Shown: positions 34,680 through 42,864 of the stretch, in pieces
Layout: each line of letters opens with the position of its first letter
How positions within the stretch are numbered: position 1 is the first letter of the stretch
From: Solibacillus ferritrahens
GTDB lineage: Bacteria; Bacillota; Bacilli; Bacillales_A; Planococcaceae
Assembly: GCF_037027585.1 (NCBI RefSeq)
Contig: NZ_JAXCLE010000017.1
Span: 1-64,000 of the forward strand
Length of the DNA stretch: 64,000 nt
Reading direction: 5' to 3'
The notes under the pieces: generated by a model
What the model was told of the DNA's origin: nothing
Seen by the model: only the letters and a program-made list of their open reading frames with translations
The model's database searches: none
Program-made: the position numbers and the translations under genes

Positions 34680-35108
34680 ATGTTAAAAACAATTGTATTT
34701 GATCAGTTAAAACTAGCAATGAAAAATAAGGACACATTGGCTAAAGGTGTCTTAACACTTGTAAAATCTGCATTGGATTCAGCCGAAAAAGAAAAAGGCT
34801 CTGAATTAACACCGCTAGAGGAAACGGCAATCATTAACCGTGAGATTAAACAGACGAATCAGTCACTGGACGGGGCAAAGCAAGCGGACCGTGCAGACTT
34901 AATCGAAAAAGAAGAAGCAAAATTAGTGATCTTAAAAAGCTTCTTACCAAAACAGCTAACTGAAGAAGAGATTGTCGCAGAACTTCAGGCAGCCGGTATT
35001 GTAACTGGCATGAATATGGGGGATGCAATGAAAATTGCAAAGCCATTATTGGACGGCAAAGCAGATGGCGCAACAATTTCAAAAGTTGTAAAATCACTGA
35101 TTTCTTAA
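34680..35108 (+). CDS. GatB/YqeY domain protein
   Basis: A 142-residue helical protein matching YqeY: VLTLVKSALDSAEKEKGSELT, INREIKQTNQSLDGAKQADRADLIEKEEAKLVILKSFLPKQL and the C-terminal GMNMGDAMKIAKPLLDGKADGATISKVVKSLI. Related to the tail domain of GatB, which binds tRNA, so a role in tRNA-linked amidation or tRNA binding is supposed but unproven. AAAGGAG precedes ATG 34680. In B. subtilis yqeY is next to rpsU; here it is a lone gene after the pst operon. Confidence 0.92.
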   Translation: MLKTIVFDQLKLAMKNKDTLAKGVLTLVKSALDSAEKEKGSELTPLEETAIINREIKQTNQSLDGAKQADRADLIEKEEAKLVILKSFLPKQLTEEEIVAELQAAGIVTGMNMGDAMKIAKPLLDGKADGATISKVVKSLIS

Positions 35109-35123
35109 TTTGAATTATATGTT

Positions 35124-35158
35124 GGAGTGTCTAAAGTTTTATTTTAGGCGCTCCTTTT
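35124..35158 (+). terminator. yqeY-type gene terminator
   Basis: GGAGTGTCTAAA (35124-35135) pairs with TTTAGGCGCTCC (35143-35154) with wobble pairs, followed by TTTT. Confidence 0.75.
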
Positions 35159-35224
35159 CGCTATGTTTTTATATTTCCATCCCTTACAATATAAAAAAGG
35201 GAAACTGATAGGGGGAAAATCATT

Positions 35225-35788
35225 TTGAATTTACATGATCAAATACAATTATACGTACCTTTTAATGAACAGGAAGAAACAGATAAGGATATTATGTTGC
35301 GTGCAATGGTAACTTTATCGGATGTACTTACACGAAATAATGAAGTGCTGCACTTTACTGCTTCAGCCTTTGTATTTAATCCTGCCCGTACACATGTTTT
35401 AATGGTTTACCATAATATTTACAACTCATGGGGGTGGACTGGCGGTCATGCAGATGGGGACCCGAATCTATTTAATGTAGCAAAAAAGGAACTTATGGAA
35501 GAAGCAGGACTTACAGAAGTAAAGCCTATTCAAAAAGAAATGATTTCCCTAGATATATTACCGGTTATCGGACATATGAAAAATGGGAAATATGTCGCTG
35601 CGCATTTGCATTTTAATGCAACATATGTGTTTGAAGTTGCGGATGACGCATCTCTTAAATCAAAACCAGATGAAAATAGCGCGGTAGGATGGATTGCCAT
35701 CGATGAAGTAGCTCAAAAATGTTCGGAGCAGCATATGATACCGATTTATGAAAAGATAATTGAAAAAGTTAAAAAAATAGAAGGTTAA
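35225..35788 (+). CDS. Nudix hydrolase
   Basis: A 187-residue Nudix protein, expected to hydrolyse a nucleoside diphosphate linked to another group. The Nudix helix reads GHADGDPNLFNVAKKELMEEAGL: the metal-binding EExG end (KELMEEAG) is complete, while the usual R before EL is K and the first conserved E is absent, as in several bacterial subfamilies. The substrate is unknown. TTG 35225 follows GGGGGAAAA; strong terminator behind. Monocistronic. Confidence 0.92.
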   Translation: MNLHDQIQLYVPFNEQEETDKDIMLRAMVTLSDVLTRNNEVLHFTASAFVFNPARTHVLMVYHNIYNSWGWTGGHADGDPNLFNVAKKELMEEAGLTEVKPIQKEMISLDILPVIGHMKNGKYVAAHLHFNATYVFEVADDASLKSKPDENSAVGWIAIDEVAQKCSEQHMIPIYEKIIEKVKKIEG

Positions 35789-35796
35789 ATGCAAAT

Positions 35797-35835
35797 AGAT
35801 GTGTTGATTGTTCATACAATCAGCACATCTTTTTC
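35797..35835 (+). terminator. Nudix gene terminator
   Basis: AGATGTGTTGATTGT (35797-35811) pairs with 35816-35830, followed by TTTTTC. It separates converging genes. Confidence 0.85.
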
Positions 35836-35860
35836 TATACCGTGCCATTGTATGACGGTT

Positions 35861-36715
35861 TTAAATTAAATCAACAGGTCTAGTTCTTAGGAATTCCTGG
35901 AATCTGCGAACTTCACGATAGGGTAGTAACCGTTGCTGATTTCGATAATCCTCTACATCCATTTGGAATGGTTCAATTCTTCCTTTTTGAAAATAGATGA
36001 GACGCTGGAAGGGATTAATCGCAATTGCTTTCGAATATTTTCCAAATAAAGTCAAATTATGGCCCTTCATAAAATAGAGATTTAAAATAGCGCGATTATG
36101 AGCGATGGCGTGTGGGGTATCACATCGATACCAAACATCTTTAAAGGTTATTCCCAGCAATACCGCATACTCAATATTATCATCATTAGGAACTTCGATA
36201 TAACCTGTTGGATGATTGTTTAATAATTTGTATATTGTTATTGTGGGATCGAAGGCATTCAATTCATAATATATGATTGGAATAGGTGTTGATTTACTGC
36301 GATTTCTTACCATTAAGTTTGATGGAGGACGTTTTGAACATAAAAAAAGATTATTTTTCGCATAATAGGAAATATCTTTTCCAATTACTTGTTGGTGCTG
36401 CGAATTTTCATAAACAACAGCATAATATTGATTATAAAATTTAACGATACGATATAATTCGTTGTCATAGCTCGTCGAGTAGATGTATGATAGACAATCT
36501 TCCATTGTCTCAAAACCATCATAAAATGAATAACTTTTATAAATGGATAATAACCAATCCCGGCATAAGCTATCTTCTGTTACAAAGCCATACGTATCGT
36601 CTGATATGGCACGGGAAGTTGCCAGCTTTCCGTTAAATGGACGTAAAAAACGGATGGCTAGTAACTGTGTCACTAACCGAATTTCGTAGTCCACTTGAGA
36701 AATATTTGGTAGCAA
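35861..36715 (-). CDS. Hypothetical protein (284 aa)
   Basis: Not recognised. A cytosolic-looking protein rich in Tyr, Asn and Arg: SYSFYDGFETMEDCLSYIYS, then beta-like segments (RIVKFYNQYYAVVYEN, IPIIYYELNAFDPTITIYKL, EYAVLLGITFKDVWYRCD) and a C-terminal basic, Phe-rich helix region. No signal peptide or membrane segment. Start is TTG 36715, fixed by AAAGGAAG with 6 bases between. It stands alone on the minus strand between two plus-strand units. Composition resembles phage or surface-associated proteins only vaguely; no function proposed. Confidence 0.75.
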   Translation of the reverse strand: MLPNISQVDYEIRLVTQLLAIRFLRPFNGKLATSRAISDDTYGFVTEDSLCRDWLLSIYKSYSFYDGFETMEDCLSYIYSTSYDNELYRIVKFYNQYYAVVYENSQHQQVIGKDISYYAKNNLFLCSKRPPSNLMVRNRSKSTPIPIIYYELNAFDPTITIYKLLNNHPTGYIEVPNDDNIEYAVLLGITFKDVWYRCDTPHAIAHNRAILNLYFMKGHNLTLFGKYSKAIAINPFQRLIYFQKGRIEPFQMDVEDYRNQQRLLPYREVRRFQEFLRTRPVDLI

Positions 36716-36881
36716 ATCAATCTTCCTTTCATCGAGCTAATGCTGATTAATAGAAATGCCTATTTAATAGGTAAAAATAATTATAACACATGTATAAATA
36801 TCATAAGGAATAATTTGCCTATGTATTGTTTGCTGTAAAATTACTAAAAATGTCTGAATGGCTCTATGATTTTGAAAAAAA

Positions 36882-36911
36882 TTCACAAAATCAAACTACA
36901 TATGCTAAAAT
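36882..36911 (+). promoter_or_regulatory. Promoter of the 73-aa gene
   Basis: TTCACA (36882-36887), 18 bases, then TAAAAT (36906-36911) preceded by TGC (extended -10). Good SigA match 35 bases before the start codon. Confidence 0.6.
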
Positions 36912-36945
36912 AACGTTGTATAAACAAAAGGGAGGCTGTTTTTAA

Positions 36946-37167
36946 ATGGCAAAAAAAGTGAAAGAATATACAATTAATCCTGATCGTGTGGAAGAAGCAT
37001 TATTAGTTCAAAATCGTATGCTTCTTGAATTATTAGTTCAAGTGTTAGATGAGCAATTGGTAATTGAGCGTCCAATTTTGCATGAACGCTTAGCTAACCT
37101 AGTAGAGCTTTCAAACCATGACCGCGAGTTAAAAGATACATTACACGGTTTAACTCAAAAATTATAA
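36946..37167 (+). CDS. Small helical protein (73 aa)
   Basis: Not recognised by family. A leucine- and glutamate-rich protein (QNRMLLELLVQVLDEQLVIE ... LHERLANLVELSNHDRELKDTL) that should form two or three amphipathic helices, perhaps a coiled-coil dimer. AAAGGGAGG lies in front of the ATG, a good promoter at 36882 and a terminator at 37189, so the transcription unit is complete and the gene is very likely real. The place corresponds roughly to small genes after pst in B. subtilis (yqzC/yqzD), but I cannot claim homology. Confidence 0.8.
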   Translation: MAKKVKEYTINPDRVEEALLVQNRMLLELLVQVLDEQLVIERPILHERLANLVELSNHDRELKDTLHGLTQKL

Positions 37168-37188
37168 TTACATACTAAACGGTATGGT

Positions 37189-37220
37189 ACGGCATCCTTA
37201 ATTATGGATGTCGTTTTTTT
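37189..37220 (+). terminator. Rho-independent terminator
   Basis: ACGGCATCC (37189-37197) pairs with GGATGTCGT (37206-37214), followed by TTTTTT. Confidence 0.85.
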
Positions 37221-37344
37221 ATTCAAATTTGCATTGTTCTTAACACAAGTTAGTTGGACTTTGTCAGTTAAAATTACTACTTTTTCATTTTATTTTTCGC
37301 TATACTATCGATATTGATTTGAAAAACAGGTGGAGGAGTTTCGC

Positions 37345-38127
37345 ATGACAAATGATAGGACTGTTTTAACAGATGAAATTCTTCATTTTCTATATCGTAA
37401 TGCATCATTTCAGGCTTTAGAAGAAGAGCAGCAACAAATACTTTTAGCTAAATTTAAGCATGAACCATTGTTTAAAGAAGTAGTTGAAATTTCCATTGCT
37501 CTTGAAGAAATGATTGAAGAAGTAGAGGCAACGCTGCCCAAAATACAGGATAAGGACTTTTTATTTCCACAAGAACAGCAAAAACTATTACTGAAGAATC
37601 GAACAGTAACGTGTGGAAATGTATTGTACGTTCCTTTTGATGAAATGGAAAATCTATACTCACCTATGATTGTGATTGTACAGCAATCTGACTCAATGAG
37701 TGAGTATGAAAGCTTTAGTAAAGGAACAATTCTGCCCTTGTTTAACCTTTGTGCTTTGCAAAAGAGGGATCTAATTATTCTTCCGTTTAGTCATACAATA
37801 GCTGAACCTCTTATCTTTAAAAAGGGAGCTCTGCAGATTACATTGTTTGAACGCTTCTTATACAAACATTTAAATGGTAATGCACAAATTGTCCCAGCTT
37901 TACAGAAGGCACTTGATCTATTTGACCAGGACAAAATCAATAATCAACGCGATTTAATGATCATTACGGACAATCAGTTTAACGATTTCCAACCATTAAT
38001 TGAATCGGATTTCACGGAGCGTTTACGCGAACTGTCCATAGATATATCTGTTATAGCAATGAGTGAAACTGACTTTGAAGTACAGCCTATACCATTTGCA
38101 GATAAAGTATTTTTTGCAAATGAATAA
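37345..38127 (+). CDS. Unknown protein with a degenerate VWA-like domain
   Basis: A 260-residue cytosolic protein. The N-terminal 85 residues are helical and very acidic. From about 90 a von Willebrand A-like order appears: strand MIVIVQQSDSMSEY in place of the MIDAS loop (D-x-S-x-S would read VxxDxSxSM; here the leading Asp is Gln), helix, strand RDLIILPFSH, then LMIITDNQFND giving a late Asp, and a last strand DISVIAMSE. So metal binding may be weakened. Start ATG 37345 is 8 bases after GGAGG; a GTG 15 bases earlier lies inside the ribosome site. The partner AAA ATPase often found with VWA proteins is not next to it. Assignment is by fold pattern only. Confidence 0.7.
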   Translation: MTNDRTVLTDEILHFLYRNASFQALEEEQQQILLAKFKHEPLFKEVVEISIALEEMIEEVEATLPKIQDKDFLFPQEQQKLLLKNRTVTCGNVLYVPFDEMENLYSPMIVIVQQSDSMSEYESFSKGTILPLFNLCALQKRDLIILPFSHTIAEPLIFKKGALQITLFERFLYKHLNGNAQIVPALQKALDLFDQDKINNQRDLMIITDNQFNDFQPLIESDFTERLRELSIDISVIAMSETDFEVQPIPFADKVFFANE

Positions 38128-38257
38128 GTATTGAAATGACGAATCCGAAATGGGTTCGTTTTTATTTGGGTATTTTTATGTGAAGCAAGGAATTTCCAGC
38201 AGATATGCGGAATATTAAATGGAGGGGTACATAAATAGAGAGAAATGGAGTGTTACG

Positions 38258-39457
38258 ATGTATACAGCTTATTGTAGAACATTTCAAAGTTCGATGCGTA
38301 ATGGTATGAAGCTGATGAACTGGAGAAAGCCTGATTTACTGCAAGGCGAAAACAGTATATTGAAATTACCGGTACTTATCCAGAAGTTAAATTTGAAGAC
38401 TGTCCTGATTATTACAGATGAAGGGATTAATAAGCTCCAATTGATGGATTCATTATTAGTAGAACTGCATGAGCAAAATATTGAGTACGTCATCTACAGT
38501 AAAACTGTGCCAAACCCGACATTCACTAATATTGAGGAAGCATTGGCACTTTATTATTTGCATGATTGTGAGGGGATTATTGCCTTTGGAGGGGGATCGC
38601 CGATAGATTGTGCAAAAGCGGTCGCGGCTCGTATCGCACAACCTACAAAATCTATTCCTGATTTAAAAGGCTTATTTAAAGTAAGAAAAGAAATACCGCC
38701 CTTCTTTGCAGTTCCTACAACGGCCGGTACTGGAAGTGAGGGAACGATTGCAGCAGTTGTTTCAAATAGTGATACACATGAAAAGTTTGCCATTATGGAT
38801 CCTGTACTTGTACCGCATTATGCTGTTCTAGATCCTGTATTGACTGTTAATTTACCGCCACACATCACTTCTACAACAGGAATGGACGCATTAACACATG
38901 CTGTAGAAGCCTATATAGGAAAAAGCAATACTGAAGAAACAAGAAAATATGCCAGAGAAGCTGTTATTCTTATTTTTAAGCACTTGTTAAGGGCATATGA
39001 GGATGGGTCCGATATGAAAGCGAGGGCTGAAATGCAACGCGCCTCTTATTTAGCAGGGCTTGCATTTACACGCGCCTATGTTGGTTATGTTCATGCAATC
39101 GCGCATACGTTAGGTGGCTTTTATCAAATTCCCCACGGCTTTGCAAATGCTGTAATTTTACCGCATGTCCTGCGTTTTTACGGGGATAGTGCAACAAAGC
39201 CATTAGCCGAACTTGCCAATATTGTAGGAATCGGGAATATTAATGATAATGACGAAAGAAAAGCTCAGCTATTTATAGAGGAGATTGAAGCATTAAATCT
39301 AAAAATGAATATACCTTCGAAAATAAAGGGAATCACCAACCGAGATGTGCCATTAATGGTCGAGCGTGCTATACAGGAGGCGAATCCGTTGTATCCTGTC
39401 CCACGAATTTTAAATGAAGATGAATTGTTTTATTTGTATCAAATAATCCAGGAATAA
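38258..39457 (+). CDS. Iron-containing alcohol dehydrogenase
   Basis: NAD(P)-linked group III alcohol dehydrogenase, 399 residues. N-terminal nucleotide domain with GGGSPIDCAKAVA; then PTTAGTGSE and the C-terminal metal site with DALTHAVEAY, VHAIAHTLGG and PHGFANAVILPHVL (the His ligands). The substrate could be butanol, lactaldehyde or a diol aldehyde; sequence does not decide. Start ATG 38258 follows GGAG by 7 bases; the earlier in-frame ATG at 38219 has no ribosome site. Alone between terminators. Confidence 0.95.
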   Translation: MYTAYCRTFQSSMRNGMKLMNWRKPDLLQGENSILKLPVLIQKLNLKTVLIITDEGINKLQLMDSLLVELHEQNIEYVIYSKTVPNPTFTNIEEALALYYLHDCEGIIAFGGGSPIDCAKAVAARIAQPTKSIPDLKGLFKVRKEIPPFFAVPTTAGTGSEGTIAAVVSNSDTHEKFAIMDPVLVPHYAVLDPVLTVNLPPHITSTTGMDALTHAVEAYIGKSNTEETRKYAREAVILIFKHLLRAYEDGSDMKARAEMQRASYLAGLAFTRAYVGYVHAIAHTLGGFYQIPHGFANAVILPHVLRFYGDSATKPLAELANIVGIGNINDNDERKAQLFIEEIEALNLKMNIPSKIKGITNRDVPLMVERAIQEANPLYPVPRILNEDELFYLYQIIQE

Positions 39458-39464
39458 TTAAAAA

Positions 39465-39509
39465 GGGCTGTGTTAAAGTCAATTTGGACTTATAACACAG
39501 CTCATTTTT
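39465..39509. terminator. Bidirectional terminator, GCTGTGTTA family copy 2
   Basis: GGGCTGTGTTAAAGTC (39465-39480) pairs with GGACTTATAACACAGCTC (39486-39503) with one bulge, flanked by A-run and T-run. It serves the dehydrogenase gene and the converging amidase gene. Confidence 0.8.
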
Positions 39510-39510
39510 C

Positions 39511-41121
39511 TTATTGTTCAAGTTGGGCATCAAAGTAGTTGAGTAAACCTTGATAAATTCCAAGTGTTGCTTGTTCTCGGTAGTAATCTGTAGTAATTGC
39601 TCGTTCTTCAGATGGATTACTTAAATAGCCTAGCTCCAATAAAATAGCGTTTTGACGGTTTTCACGCAATACTAAATAATCACCAAAGCGTGCTCCGCGG
39701 TCTTTAAGGTCAACTTTGGATGCGAGTCCTGCATGAACATATTCGGCAAGTTCCTGCTGATAGCTATTCGTATAATAAGTTGTAAAGCCACTAACAGAAC
39801 TATCTTCAATTGCATCATAGTGAATGCTGATGAATGCATCGGCATTTGTCTGATGCGAAACAGCGACACGTTTTCGCAAGTCGACAAACACATCGGACTC
39901 ACGTGTCATCACAACATTTGCACCAGCAGCTTGCAGTTTAGATCTGAGCAATTCTGTTGTCATGATGTTAATATCTTTTTCATCTGTCCCACGAGCTCCT
40001 GTAGTCCCACGATCATTTCCGCCATGACCGGCATCCAGTACGATCGTTACGCCTTTTAAAGTCCCTTTTTTTCGATCTTCTAACTGTTTTGTATTGTTTT
40101 GATAAGTTTGGCCTGTTGCACTACTCTCAGTTACAACCCAGTTTGCAACATAGGCTGTTCTCCCATCATTTAATTCGATTTTATACCAATCGCCTTCATT
40201 TCCCACAATCGGATATGTATTACCAGCATCTGCACGAGTCGCGACATTTGAAGAAGTGGATGCAGATTCACGTAAATTTGTCCCGTTATAAATTACTGTG
40301 ACAAAGTTATTCGCCTCTTCTTGTTCTTTTTCAGAAGATTGTTCAGATTTCAGCTGTTTTGTAAATGTTCCATAAAAGCTATAAATCCAACCCTTATCTC
40401 CTTTTTTATATTCAATTTCAACCCAGTTATGATCCCGGCTAATTACTTTAAATTGCTGGCCATTTGTTGCCACGCCAAGTTTTTTTGCGGTTAAATCAGG
40501 TTTTTTCCGAATGTTTACGGCATTTACATTAATGGTGAATGTATTTGGATCAAATTGCTGAGGTGATACACTCGACTCTTCATTGTTGGTGTTCGAAGGT
40601 GTAGAGGGTGTTTCCAATATCGTCTCTTCTTTAATCGTCACATATTTTTCAAATACCCAACCGACCAGTTCTCCATTTTGAATTTGAATCCAATCTTGTT
40701 CTTGATGTAAAAATTTACTCTCCGTCCCGGAAGAAAGCTTTGTTAATACCGAAGAAGATAATGACGGACCAGCACGAAGATTTAAATCATTTACTTGAGC
40801 AATGACCGTTTTTTCGGATTTAGCAGCCGATTTACTTTCGACTGATTTGACTAGCCATGCTGCAACCCATCCTTCAACGTCACCATATTTGACATGTTGC
40901 CAATCTCCTTCTTTTTGTATCGACAGCAACTCTGTTCCTTCTTTTAATGTCTCAAGCACAGGGTAGGAAAGTCCAGGACCTTCACGCAAATATAATTTTT
41001 CTGCTTTTACAAATAAGTGCTCGCCATTTGCCGATACTTGGTTATTGGAAAAATTATACGGGAGAATGTTTGTAAATAATAATAAAAGTGATAGACCTAT
41101 TAATATTTTGCTTTTATTCAT
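39511..41121 (-). CDS. N-acetylmuramoyl-L-alanine amidase with four SH3b domains (YrvJ-like)
   Basis: Secreted cell-wall hydrolase of 536 residues. Signal peptide (about 1-32, cut near VSA-NG), four bacterial SH3 domains (about 35-93, 105-165, 193-257, 270-332) with LYLREGPGLSYPVL-type repeats, and an Amidase_3 zinc domain (about 357-530). Zinc ligands: H366 in DAGHGG, the Glu in GTDEKD and the His in SIHYD; catalytic E496 in LLELGYLSN. It cuts the bond between MurNAc and L-Ala. B. subtilis yrvJ has the same architecture and also lies next to hisS. Monocistronic on the minus strand. Confidence 0.95.
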   Translation of the reverse strand: MNKSKILIGLSLLLLFTNILPYNFSNNQVSANGEHLFVKAEKLYLREGPGLSYPVLETLKEGTELLSIQKEGDWQHVKYGDVEGWVAAWLVKSVESKSAAKSEKTVIAQVNDLNLRAGPSLSSSVLTKLSSGTESKFLHQEQDWIQIQNGELVGWVFEKYVTIKEETILETPSTPSNTNNEESSVSPQQFDPNTFTINVNAVNIRKKPDLTAKKLGVATNGQQFKVISRDHNWVEIEYKKGDKGWIYSFYGTFTKQLKSEQSSEKEQEEANNFVTVIYNGTNLRESASTSSNVATRADAGNTYPIVGNEGDWYKIELNDGRTAYVANWVVTESSATGQTYQNNTKQLEDRKKGTLKGVTIVLDAGHGGNDRGTTGARGTDEKDINIMTTELLRSKLQAAGANVVMTRESDVFVDLRKRVAVSHQTNADAFISIHYDAIEDSSVSGFTTYYTNSYQQELAEYVHAGLASKVDLKDRGARFGDYLVLRENRQNAILLELGYLSNPSEERAITTDYYREQATLGIYQGLLNYFDAQLEQ

Positions 41122-41226
41122 AGCTTCCTCCTTTTAATTGGTTTGTACTTTTACAATGCTAAAAATATATACTCCTCTATTATAAAAGTAAATATGACAA
41201 AAAATATAGCGTTTTATTGAAAATGG

Positions 41227-41255
41227 TTGACAACTTGACATGACATCATTAAGAT
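41227..41255 (+). promoter_or_regulatory. Promoter of the hisS leader
   Basis: TTGACA (41227-41232), 17 bases, then TAAGAT (41250-41255). A second TTGACA at 41235 has no good -10 partner. Confidence 0.65.
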
Positions 41256-41261
41256 TAGTGT

Positions 41262-41538
41262 TAATTTAACAAAAGTAACATTGCCAATGACCAAAAAAGT
41301 AGCGGTTGCCAATGCTGAAAAGAGAGGGAAAGACATGGGCTGTAATCTTTCCTACAGTATGTAACAGGTGAACAACAGTTGAGAGGCGTTTCCTCGAAAA
41401 AATTTCTAGTAGGGGAAGACGGAATCGGCCGTTATCCGAATACGAGAGGATGTAGAAATACATCAATTAGGGTGGAACCGCGGAAGATGATAATAGCTTT
41501 CGTCCCTTGCATTTTTTGCAAGGGGCGGAAGCTTTTTT
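41262..41538 (+). ncRNA. T-box leader of hisS-aspS
   Basis: The conserved T-box core AGGGTGGAACCGCG is at 41469-41482, followed by a terminator stem, GCTTTCGTCCCTTGCA (41496-41511) against 41517-41532, and a T-run. Upstream, a Stem I candidate is visible: GACAT-GGG-CTGTA (41332-41344) pairing with TACAG-T-ATGT. Uncharged tRNA should stabilise the antiterminator and permit hisS-aspS transcription. The specifier codon could not be placed with confidence: no His (CAC/CAU) or Asp (GAC/GAU) triplet sits clearly on the 3' side of Stem I; AAC lies at 41374-41376. Direct repeats TTGCCAATG occur at 41281 and 41306. Confidence 0.88.
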
Positions 41539-41581
41539 ATTTTCCCCGAATGTTTGGTCAAATAAGAGAGGAGTCCTTTTC

Positions 41582-42850
41582 ATGAATTTTAAAGTACCTA
41601 AAGGAACACAAGACATTTTACCTGGTCAATCAGAAAAATGGCAGTATGTAGAGCGTGTCATTAGAGATTTATGCGATAAATACCGTTATAACGAAATTCG
41701 TACACCGATGTTTGAATCCACTGAGCTATTTCAACGTGGCGTAGGTGATACAACTGATATTGTCCAAAAAGAAATGTACACATTTATGGATAAGGGAAAT
41801 CGTTCGTTAACATTACGTCCGGAAGGCACAGCATCGGCAGTACGTGCCTATGTCGAACATAAAATGTTTGGTCAAGTAGACCAACCTGTAAAACTTTATT
41901 ACACAGGACCAATGTTTCGCTATGAACGTCAACAAGCGGGCCGCTACAGACAATTTGTACAGTTTGGTGTTGAGGCAATCGGTTCAGCCGACCCTGCAAT
42001 TGATGCCGAGGTAATGGCACTTGCAATGGATGTTTATACAACACTCGGTTTAAAAGATTTAAAATTAGTTATTAATTCATTAGGTGACAAAGATACACGT
42101 GATGCACACCGCAGTGCATTAATCGCGCATTTCACACCAATAGTGGGGGAGCTTTGCAGTGATTGTCAAAGCCGTCTGGAAAAAAATCCTTTACGCATTT
42201 TAGATTGTAAAGTTGATTCAAAGCATCCAGCGATGGCAACGGCTCCGGCATTAACGAATTATTTAACGGAAGGATCTGCCGAATACTTTACTAAAGTAAA
42301 ACAATATTTAGATGTATTAGGGATTTCCTATGAAGTGGATCCAAACTTAGTGCGCGGCTTGGATTATTATAACCATACAGCATTTGAAATAATGATTACT
42401 GGAGATGGTTTCGGATCAATTACAACACTTTGTGGTGGTGGCCGCTATAACGGGTTAGTGGAAGATATAGGCGGACCAGAATCACCAGGTATTGGTTTTG
42501 CCCTTTCAATTGAACGCCTATTATTGGCGCTTGAAGCGAAAAACATTGAATTGCCTACTGAAAATGAGTTAGATATGTACGTAGTAGCAATGGGTGAAGA
42601 GGCGAAATTAAAAGCTGTAGAGCTCGTAAGTACATTCCGTGCAAAAGGCATTTCAGCAGATATGGATTATTTGGACCGCAAGATGAAAGCACAAATGAAA
42701 GCTGCTGACAGAGCCCAAGCAAAGTTTGTCATTGTGCTAGGTGAGACAGAGCTGGAAGAACAAGTAGTAAATGTAAAAGCAATGAAAACAGGTGATCAGA
42801 CGAAATTGGAATTCGGTCAGCTTGTACATTACGTTTTAGAAAACAAATAG
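41582..42850 (+). CDS. hisS: Histidine-tRNA ligase
   Basis: Class II synthetase of 422 residues that charges tRNA-His. Motif 2 in TGPMFRYERQQAGRYRQFVQFG, the HisRS-specific VRGLDYY, ATP/His site LTLRPEGTA, motif 3 in GIGFALSIERLLLAL, and a C-terminal anticodon-binding domain from about 330. The start ATG 41582 follows AGAGAGGAG; reading further upstream would run through the T-box terminator. Cotranscribed with aspS (14 bases apart), the standard arrangement in Bacillales. Confidence 0.98.
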   Translation: MNFKVPKGTQDILPGQSEKWQYVERVIRDLCDKYRYNEIRTPMFESTELFQRGVGDTTDIVQKEMYTFMDKGNRSLTLRPEGTASAVRAYVEHKMFGQVDQPVKLYYTGPMFRYERQQAGRYRQFVQFGVEAIGSADPAIDAEVMALAMDVYTTLGLKDLKLVINSLGDKDTRDAHRSALIAHFTPIVGELCSDCQSRLEKNPLRILDCKVDSKHPAMATAPALTNYLTEGSAEYFTKVKQYLDVLGISYEVDPNLVRGLDYYNHTAFEIMITGDGFGSITTLCGGGRYNGLVEDIGGPESPGIGFALSIERLLLALEAKNIELPTENELDMYVVAMGEEAKLKAVELVSTFRAKGISADMDYLDRKMKAQMKAADRAQAKFVIVLGETELEEQVVNVKAMKTGDQTKLEFGQLVHYVLENK

Positions 42851-42864
42851 TTGGAGGAATTATA

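Noticed and set aside
39733..40059. 108-codon plus-strand frame opposite the amidase domain
   Set aside because: Mirror of the conserved catalytic domain with no ribosome site.
41379..41581. Open frame running through the hisS T-box into hisS
   Set aside because: It crosses the T-box core and terminator; the ribosome site before 41582 fixes the hisS start.
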